Source: Mimachlamys varia (Eukaryota > Mollusca > Bivalvia > Pectinida > Pectinidae). From it: a stretch of 64,000 nt of DNA. The translations under genes were made by a program, and so were the position numbers. The stretch lies in the NCBI GenBank assembly GCA_947623455.1, contig OX392538.1, positions 36,812,001-36,876,000 on the forward strand, in the 5' to 3' direction. Within the stretch, counting starts at the first letter, position 1. Each line of letters opens with the position of its first letter. Of this stretch, positions 56,635 to 64,000 are shown piece after piece. The notes below the pieces were generated by a model. The model saw only the letters and a list, made by a program, of their open reading frames with translations, searched no databases and was not told the origin of the DNA.

Positions 56635-57135
56635 CAAAAAAGGGAGCAAATGACATGATCCAATAGTACCCTTGGTGCAACATATTTACTTTGTTCTCAT
56701 TTGTGTCCCCAAGTACAAAGCATAACAACAGATCCCCAGTACTATAGGGGTTCCCACAGTATTGATCCCTAACAAGTACATGTGTATTCTTTTCTCAACC
56801 CATTACGTTTAGGAAAACTATGGTTTTCACATACATGTATATATACAGTGTGTACTTTGAAACCTGAAGGCTGACATGTATCATGTGATGTTTTGAAAAT
56901 AAAAAAAAAATGTGTCAAATTGAAAAGTACATGCACTTTTATATGCTGTATATAATTGTGTCAGCATATACTGTATGTATTGTCTGTGAAACAGGTGATG
57001 GTCTATTAAGTTTATACATGTACTAGTCTCTGTATATTCTGGCATCAGTCTATTAAAACCCCAGTTTTAATATTATGACATCTTTAAGATGAAATAATAC
57101 TGTTATCCAAATCTTATGCAAACTACCGGCATATT
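56635..57135. other. intergenic, nothing recognised
   Basis: AT-rich sequence between two minisatellites; no exon, RNA or mobile element seen. Confidence 0.45.
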
Positions 57136-57137
57136 CT

Positions 57138-57590
57138 GACATCTGTCTAATAGAACTACAGTATATATACACAATATAACTTGTCTAAACCAGTCCCTGT
57201 CTAATAGAACTACAGTATATATACACAATATAACTTGTCTAAACCAGCCCCTGTCTAATAGAACTAAGTTATATATACACAATATAACTTGTCTAAACCG
57301 GTCCCTGTCTAATAGAACTACAGTATATATACACAATATAACTTGTCTAAACCGGTCCCTGTCTGATAGAACTACAGTATATATACACAATATAACTTGT
57401 CTTAACCGGTCCCTGTCTAATAGAACTACAGTATATATACACAATATAACTTGTCTAAACCGGTCCCTGTCTAATAGAACTACAGTATATATACACAATA
57501 TAACTTGTCTTAACCGGTCCCTGTCTAATAGAACTACAGTATATATACACCAAATAACTTGTCTAAACCAGCCCCTGTCTAATCTGAATC
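57138..57590 (+). repeat. 54-bp minisatellite, about 8 copies
   Basis: The unit starts CTGTCTAATAGAACTACAGT, continues ATATATACACAATATAACTT and ends GTCTAAACCGGTCC. The 54-base period keeps the minus strand open (18-residue repeat CIYTVVLLDRDRF-like). The flanking GACACCTGTGTAAACCGGCC and CATCCGGTTTAGATAAGTTA resemble decayed TA-type MITE ends, so the array may be an expanded terminal segment. Confidence 0.9.
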
Positions 57591-57981
57591 CCTGCCTATT
57601 CCAGCCTTACAGTTCGGTCCCAATATTTCCCTCTGAAATCATATCAAACCTCTACACACGGACACCTGTGTAAACCGGCCAAACAATTTGGTTCCAATGA
57701 CATCCGGTTTAGATAAGTTACACTTTATATGCTGAAATAATACTTCAATCCAATTCTTATGAAAACTTCCTGTATATTCTGATTTTTGTCTGATGAAACC
57801 TGATCAGTCTATCATGCAAAAATTTAGATGGTGCTACATGTTTCAGTGTATGAATCTATGATAAAACAAAAAGGAAATTTAAGTTACATGGTGTTAGGAT
57901 TGTATTGGTTTATATAATACATTTCAGCAAAAATGCAGTTTAGCAAAATTGCAAACAAATGGTTTTTCACTGTCCTGAAAT

Positions 57982-58206
57982 AAGTTTCAAACCCGGAACC
58001 TTCTGAACTCTAGACAGACGCTCAACCAATTGAGCTATATGGTCGCTGATTATCAGCCCGGTCTAGATCTGCTACATTCCTCCCTCCTTTAACAAAAAAA
58101 GCAAAGCCAGACCAGGATTCAAACCCGAAACCTCTCAACTCTAGATGAACGCTCAACCAATTGAGCTATATGGTCGCTGATGATAGGCCCAGTCTAGATC
58201 CGCTAC
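57982..58206 (-). repeat. two tandem tRNA-like repeat copies
   Basis: 57982-58078 and 58104-58206 both read, on the minus strand, GCGACCATATAGCTCAATTG, GTTGAGCG and then GGTTTCGGGTTTGAATCC or a variant, i.e. tRNA-like D- and T-arms with CTAGAGTT between. Acceptor pairing is absent. They are SINE heads or decayed tRNA pseudogenes, not functional tRNAs. A relative is at 62815-62930. Confidence 0.6.
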
Positions 58207-58446
58207 AAAATCAATATTCCCTACTTTGAGTAAAAGATTATGTGTCGGCCCTCAAGGCTTATTGGGGTATAAGAACAGAATATGAGCATATTTTGATTTA
58301 AAATGGCCCATTTGGTTTCATAACAATGCTATATTTAGCTTTTACTTTTGTGATATTTATGGTACTTATTTGACATTTTGTGTGATTCATAACAAACACC
58401 TGCTGTTTAGTTCCAAATTACCAGAGTGAGCTGGCAGACTTGGAGA

Positions 58447-61400
58447 ATGCTGGAGTTCTGGTCGGTAGTGTTTGGAGTGCTGGGATTTCTAATCACCTGG
58501 CAGTTGTTTCGTCCCCAAAGTGCCCCTATATGTGGGGTGTACAGACAACCAGGTAAGTACCCAGGTATTGATCATAATGTCATTACATATGAGGGATGTA
58601 TAGAGAGCTTAGTAAGGTAAGTACCCAGGAATTGATGATGACATCTCATGTGGGGTGTATAGACAGCCAGGTACATTTGAAGGTACTCATGTATTGATGA
58701 TGTCAGCAAATACACAGGTATTGATGATGTCAACAAATACACAGGTATTGATGATGTCAACAAATACACAGGTATTGATGATGTCAACAAATACACAGGT
58801 ATTGATGATGTCTACAAATACACAGGTATTGATGATGTCAACAAATACACAGGTATTGTTGATGTCAACAAGTTCACAGGTATTGATGATGTTTACAAAT
58901 ACACAGGTATTGATGATGTCTACAAGTTCACAGGTATTGATGATGTCTACAAATACTCAGGTATTGACGATGTCTACAAATACTCAGATATTGATGAGAT
59001 CAACAAATACACAGGGATTGATGATGTCTACAAATACACAGGTATTGGTGATGTGTCAGAGTGTATTAAAAGAAAGCTGTACTCAGGTATTGGTGATGTC
59101 ATCACATATGTTGGTGAATATAAAACCAAATACCTAATTATTGATGACTGTGAAGTCATCGTGAGGACAGCAATCACTAGGGGACCCTTACCATTCAAAA
59201 AACGCATTTTTTTGTTCATTTTTACAAATACCGTTCACTTCTTTAATTTTTGTGTTCATTTTCCGGGTTACCATTCTTGTTTCACGGTGCACAGTTTATT
59301 CTTTAAATCAGGGTTTACTTTTGGGGTTTGTGTGTTGAATGTTCCTTTACCTTGTTCGTTATTGAAAAGGAGCGTTCATATTTTAAATTGGGAGTTTATT
59401 TTTCATGATCACCGTTTACTGATTGCGCTCACCATTTAATGCTCCCACGCACCGTTTAGTGATTCCGCTTACCGTTTACTGTTTAGAATCCTTGTTCATT
59501 TTAAAGTTGAGAGTTTACGTTTAAGGGAGCTGTGTTCATGTTTAAAGAATCAGTGTTCATTTTTCCAAATCGGGACAGGACGGGACAGGACGGGACAGGA
59601 CGGGACAGGAGGGACATGGAAATCACTATATGCCCTCCCCATTTCATGGCAGGGGCTTTAAAAATGAACTCTTTCTTTAGGAGTGTTCAAATGATGCTTT
59701 CTTTCACAGGAAAATGGTACTGGCTGAAAAAGTTGGTCTTTTTGGTAATTTTCAAACTGCGACAACATAATCACAGGAATGCAGTGAAGCGCCTCAGAAA
59801 GTCTCAAGATATACTGGACAAGAACCGAGGCTACGGAGCCGGAATGCTGGATCCAACCTCCATGGAAACAGTTGCTCCACTTGATCCGGATCCTTTTGTG
59901 AGTACAAAATTGCACTTTTGGTACTTACTGGATTCTCTCCAAGCATTTATATAAAATAAAATATATAGTACACTGGACTTCACTTAATATCACTCCTGTT
60001 AATATCACATTCCTCTTTATATCATGTTTTCCCAGGCAACATTTTCCCTTTATATAGTATATGTAATTTAATTAGGTTAATATTATGTATTTTGAGGTAA
60101 ATTCCTCTTAATATCATGTTTTTTTTAACCAGTCACATAAAATATCCAGAAAATGATGTAATTTACATAGATTTCAGATACACCTTGTACCAAATGTTGC
60201 ATAGAAAATAAAAAAAATAACCCCAAAAAATAATTTTTAATTGAAATAATGATATCTATATATTGAAACATCTTCATATGTACATTGCATAGGTAACTTT
60301 TAGTTATGGAGATTGGATATGCACTAGATTTAGTGGAAAAACATGTTTCTCTTAATGTCACATTCCTGTTAATATCATGTTTTTGTCTGACAAATGCAAC
60401 ATGATATAAACAGGAGTGCACTGTATTGAGATTTTGATATATACATGGTTGAAGTTGCTGTCATTCTAAAAACGGTACAAACAAAATCTGTTAAAATACC
60501 ATTATATGTGTTTTTGATTTTTTTTTTTTTCTTTATCACTTTATTTTTGGGGAAATTATATTTACTGTTTACCAGTAAACTAAGAGTGTGACCCTTTCAG
60601 GCAGATGGGTCAGGTCCTATTGAAAGAATAACTTCAAAGTCCTTCTTCCAGAATATCAGTATACCTGGTAGGTGTTAGTTTTAATCTCAACTGGTGTGGA
60701 GCATTCTTGGGCCAAGAGGACATTGTAGTACGATGTATATAAATAAAAGATATGGACCTTCTTGGGTCAAATGGTCTAGATCAAATACAATAAGGGTGTT
60801 ATGGCAAAAATGAGTAATTCTTTCAAAACATCACTTCTTCAAAGAGGTAGAAAAGATTTTGTCCTAAATTGATCTAGAAAATGAAAGATAGGACTATACA
60901 TAATATACTTGTCTTACAGACATTTTCTAGTTAATTTTTTGGATTGATTCTCCCAGGTTATGGGTAATAATATAATGTAAAACCTGCACGAATGTTCACC
61001 CAAGATGATCATAAGACCAGGTTTTATTATCGATCGTCGCATGATTTGTTTTGTCTACGATAAATTTTTTTTGTCACACAGAACTGTTTAGTGTTATCAT
61101 ACAAGCCAAGGCTGAATATGACACACTTTATGTCAGATATAGCAAACAAACCATAATTAGAAATATCTTTCATAAGCAAAACATTTATGGAAAAGTTCTC
61201 GGTTTCTGGTGAACCTGGTTTAAGCAGCCACCTGTCTAAAGCAGCCAGTTTCTGTTACCGCAGTCCCTTACGTGACCACTTTATACAGGTTTGACTGTAT
61301 AATAAAACCTCCGGAACACCTGGTCTTATTCTCTTGTGCTTTTACGAGAGTCTCCATGTAAATCTTTCCTTTGTTCCTATTTTGCCCCTAGTTTAATCAA

Positions 61401-63339
61401 TTTTGAGGTCGGATTATGGTTTTGTTGACGCTTTGGTTTTCTCTGATTTTTTTTTCATACATCTGTCATTGTAATAATCAAAAGGAAATTTGACATTGTG
61501 TCCTGGTTGGAAGTTGTTCACCTGTACGTCCTAGTTATTTTAACACTGAAAGAAAAGATATTGTATTAAATCCACTGTTCTGATGTCTCAAAAACAACAT
61601 TGTTGTATATTTCCAGGGTATTGATGCTGTGTATTTTGGCGGTTTTAACAAAGATGGCGTACGTGTTGTCGTCCGCTACTGTCGTCGTCATGAACGGCGA
61701 GGAGAAATATGGCTATTTTTAGAAATACCTGGGATTGGAGTCTTGGAGCATCCACTTCACCCGGACACTTACGTCGTTAATACAAATGGTCGGGACTACT
61801 CCACCGGGGGCCTAAAGATCGAAATGGTGGAGCCAATGAAAAGATGGAAATTATCATATAATGGTACTTTGAGGTAAATACAGGGAGTTGTTGTATTATA
61901 AGATGGTTTTTCGAATTATTACAGAAGTTGCTCTTTGATGGTGTTTTATGATAAATTTTAGCATTGTATGATGTGCTTAAGAGTGAATATAAAAAATGTC
62001 TTAGAATTATACTGCCAGTAAATATGTTGGTGTCCGATAGTAAGAAAATATATATATACATGTATATTATGATTATTTTTTTTCATAAATATGCAGGAAT
62101 CATGAGATTTAAACTTGAAGATTTTAGATATATAAGTTTTTTATGATGGTATTTTACTTTAAGATTTGAAGATATTGTATAATACTGTAATAAGACAAAG
62201 TAATGAAAAAAAAACAAGTCTGTCACCACTGGGATTCGAACTAGTGAACCTTCAGTCTCAAGTTTGACACCTTACCACTTGACTTCAGTGAAATTCCTTC
62301 TAGCTGAAGCTTGCAGTTATGCGACCTGTACTCTCAACTTCTACATAACTCTCTTATGAGGCGCATGTTTTTCAATTTCAATAAGAATCTTTCCCGGGTT
62401 GAGATTCCCATGCACCTTCAGAGGGGTGAAAGACTCTATAAATTTATAAAATTCTTTCTTTGGGTCCAATCTTTCATCAATTTCTTATTTCAGACATGGT
62501 TTATGTAACAATTTAGAAAACAAAGGAGGAAAACTTGTACAAGTGAAATTTTCATTCAGGTGAGTAAAAATATATTAAATGAATTTCCTATTTTCTGGTC
62601 AAGTCCTGGGTATATTTGCCCAGTAGAAGTGTTATTATTTCTATGCATGTGTTACAGGAGAGGAAAAATGTAAAGCTAGACTGGGTTCGAACCTGGAACG
62701 CTCAGAACACTTAGATCATTAAAATCAGTTTTCCTACCCAAAACTGTTTACAACCCAGGTTTGGTTATCCCCTTGTTAAGCATACACCTAGTAAGGGGAA
62801 GTAACCAAATGCATTAGGTGCGGAAAAGTGTACAGTCCGATGAGGTTCCAATCCAAGACCCTCCAACCTCTAGATTGATGCTTTACCAGTTGGGCTATCT
62901 GACAGCTTACAAGTGATCAAGTCAAGTTCTGCTACACAAGATGATAATAATTTAAGTCACATTGTATCAGGGATTTTTCTGGAACATTTCGAGGCTTATT
63001 CCTGTCCCATAATTATCAAAAGTTTCCATTTGGAAGTCTGTGACACAATTTTCAGAATTTCAGAATCATGCAAGCTTCATTCGAACAATGATGAAAAAGA
63101 AGGCGTTTGTACATTGTTTGCCTTGTTCTATAACTGTGTGTTTCTACAAGGCTATTGCACCAGATTCATCCCTGCTGTATGTATTTCAGTTGATTTCTTA
63201 TCTTTCTATTCAATCTATCCACCAGGTGGTGCTGTAATACTGATCCGTTTAGTTTTGACACGGATATTAGTCCATCCGCCATAGCAGACGCTATCGCCAG
63301 GGAAAGCTGGGACCAAGAATTCTGGAATAGATTAAAAAG
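58447..63339 (+). CDS. phosphoenolpyruvate synthase-like (PPDK-like) gene, 5' part
   Basis: Exons: 58447-58552, 59710-59897, 60601-60667, 61617-61873, 62494-62559 and 63226-63339. All have GT/AG borders, and the last donor (AAAAAG|GTAAGG) shows the gene continues past the window. Exon 1 starts MLEFWSVVFG; residues 4-21 form a membrane anchor. Exon 2 is basic, then YGAGMLDPTSMETV and PLDPDPF. Exon 4 reads GIDAVYFGGFNKDGVRVVVR and YSTGGLKIEMVEPMKRWKLS, exon 5 LVQVKFSFR, and exon 6 FSFDTDISPSAIADAIARES then WDQEFWNRLKR. This order matches the N-terminal region of invertebrate phosphoenolpyruvate synthase-like proteins, whose ATP-grasp and PEP-binding domains would lie beyond the window. Phases agree at every junction except exon 3 to 4, which is off by one base; skipping exon 3 restores frame. 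The gene's function in animals is unclear. Confidence 0.75.
58553..59070 (+). repeat. 27-bp minisatellite in intron 1 of the PEP synthase-like gene
   Basis: About 14 copies of ACACAGGTATTGATGATGTC plus AACAAAT occupy 58695-59050. Upstream are two diverged copies of the exon 1 end and donor (near 58612-58620, AGTAAGGTAAGTACCCAGGAATTG, shown here in part, and 58650-58671, TGTGGGGTGTATAGACAGCC). Each unit holds CAGGTATTG, so the intron carries a row of donor-like sites. The open frame here is repeat translation. Confidence 0.85.
59573..59660 (+). repeat. 10-bp (GGGACAGGAC)n repeat plus shared 3' block
   Basis: About four and a half GGGACAGGAC units (59573-59616), then ACATGGAAATCACTATATGC and CATTTCATGGCAGGGGC, matching 47630-47690. 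It lies in intron 1, about 50 bases before exon 2. Confidence 0.8.
59971..60423. mobile_element. TA-flanked MITE in intron 2
   Basis: Left end CACTGGACTTCACTTAATAT; right end, inverted, CAGTGCACTCCTGTTTATAT; both flanked by TA. Subterminal blocks TTAATATCAC(A)TTCCT and TATATCATGTTTT recur near both ends. 453 bp, no coding capacity, Tc1/mariner-pogo type by its ends. Confidence 0.65.
61225..61300 (+). mobile_element. right end of a TA-type MITE, truncated
   Basis: TTTAAGCAGCCACCTGTCTA, AAGCAGCCAG and the terminus ATACAGGTTTGACTGTATAA look like the right end of a CAGTCAAACCTG-type MITE. The left end is missing. Located in intron 3. Confidence 0.4.
61310..61490 (+). repeat. dispersed repeat family B, plus copy
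   Basis: CCTCCGGAACACCTGGTCTT, TTTGTTCCTATTTTGCCCCT, AGTTTAATCAATTTTGAGGT and TTGTTGACGCTTTGGTTTTC. This is the most complete 3' half of the family in the window; it lies in intron 3 of the PEP synthase-like gene. Confidence 0.65.
62215..62930 (-). repeat. tRNA-like repeats in introns 4-5
   Basis: Three minus-strand tRNA-like pieces flank or lie within introns around exon 5: 62218-62285 (T-arm-like GGGATTCGAA on the plus strand), 62680-62712 (GGGTTCGAACC) and 62815-62930 (D-arm-like AGCCCAACTGGTAAAGCATC on the minus strand). None folds into a complete tRNA. The last shares CTCTAGA with the pair at 57982-58206. Confidence 0.45.
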
Positions 63340-63479
63340 GTAAGGAAGGAAGACACCTTCTCATTTGTAAAAGGTAATTATGTAGATATTACTGTCACAG
63401 ACTCCGCTATAGTTTCATGCAATGTCAAAAATTAGAATGGTAATTTCAAAGTGAGACTTGTAAGGTAACTAAAGACTCA

Positions 63480-63660
63480 TTTAAAATGTACACAAGAATT
63501 GATGACATATTTGAGATATACACACAAAAAGTGATAACACATGAGATTCACACAAAAATTGATGACATATATGAGATACACACAAAAAGTGATGACAAAA
63601 TGAACAATGCATTTGAAATGTACACAATAATTGATGACACTATCATAAAGTTTCTCTGTT
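63480..63660 (+). repeat. degenerate tandem repeat in intron 6
   Basis: About four loose units of roughly 45 bases built on ACACAAxAATTGATGACATA and GAGATxCACAC. It is open on the plus strand, as expected of a repeat with few stops, and lies just past the last visible exon. Confidence 0.6.
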
Positions 63661-64000
63661 ATAAATGATCTGATAAAGGGGATACCTAGCTACTGCACAA
63701 TGTATAAAATAGGGTGTAGCTTTAACATTTTTTGTTTCTAAATACACACCTCATTATCTCAAACTTGTATAACCCAAAGACCTTATTTAGGTCCCAACAA
63801 GATTTCACACTAACTATTTCAAACTGACATATTTCGAATACTCGGATAACACAAAAGTTTGACAGAAAAAGAAACTTAGGTTACCCAAATCATTGCCCCC
63901 TACAATAGTCTCCATTTATGCAAAGTTGTAGGGGAAGATTCAGATTAACACTGATGATGACAAGTTTTTTTTTCGAGTTGTGTTTGTATAATACAGATTG

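Noticed and set aside
56186..56728. Overlapping 180- and 135-codon minus-strand frames
   Set aside because: Same minisatellite as 44655-45050, open in two frames at once.
57103..57498. 131-codon minus-strand frame with an 18-residue repeat
   Set aside because: 54-bp minisatellite translation.
58655..59137. 160-codon plus-strand frame overlapping intron 1
   Set aside because: 27-bp minisatellite; the real gene skips it from the donor at 58552 to the acceptor at 59709.

Overview
The window looks like nuclear DNA from a mollusc, most likely a bivalve. It is AT-rich and intron-rich. It is packed with short tRNA-derived retroposons, small inverted-repeat DNA transposons and minisatellites. It also carries dispersed families I associate with bivalve genomes (the ACGCCCGTC/CCGTCCGT element and the CCCC-AACGAAGT-GGGG hairpin family). 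There are no operons, no rRNA genes and no convincing intact tRNA genes. All family names rest on motifs read by eye; no search was run.

Three host-type genes can be supported. (1) 3462-5201, minus: a single-exon type II membrane glycosyltransferase of family GT92 (DUF23), followed by a decayed copy of its own last codons. (2) 31360-37013, plus: a four-exon gene model joining a chromo-barrel/Tudor-knot-like module to an RNase H-fold transposase core and a C-terminal CCHC zinc knuckle. The spacing of its acidic and zinc-binding residues matches the RAG1/Transib plan at several points. This is the most interesting object here. (3) 58447 to beyond the right edge, plus: the first six exons of an invertebrate phosphoenolpyruvate synthase-like (PPDK-like) gene with an N-terminal membrane anchor. 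Exon 1 and exon 2 are separated by a minisatellite that looks like an expansion of the exon 1 splice-donor region.

Mobile elements fill much of the rest. A Tx1/L1-type LINE lies on the minus strand at about 20100-27340. Both its ORF1 (331 aa) and ORF2 (endonuclease plus reverse transcriptase, 1265 aa) are open, and it ends in a very long GAT-type tail. A 2.96-kb TA-flanked inverted-repeat element (28114-31074) ends 286 bp upstream of the RAG1-like gene's start codon. A 1.9-kb hAT-like element (51543-53450) has a 165-bp relative at 16127-16291. TA-flanked MITEs lie at 49077-49558, 50824-50978 and 59971-60423, and foldback elements at 5389-5620 and 43870-44028.

Layout: 1-3300 is intergenic with repeats and weak exon candidates; 3300-5260 GT92; 5260-20100 intergenic with dispersed repeats; 20100-27340 LINE; 28114-31074 transposon; 31360-37013 RAG1-like gene, then a 58-bp minisatellite; 38460-58250 intergenic, repeat-dominated; 58447-64000 PEP synthase-like gene. 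The three genes show no sign of a shared pathway.
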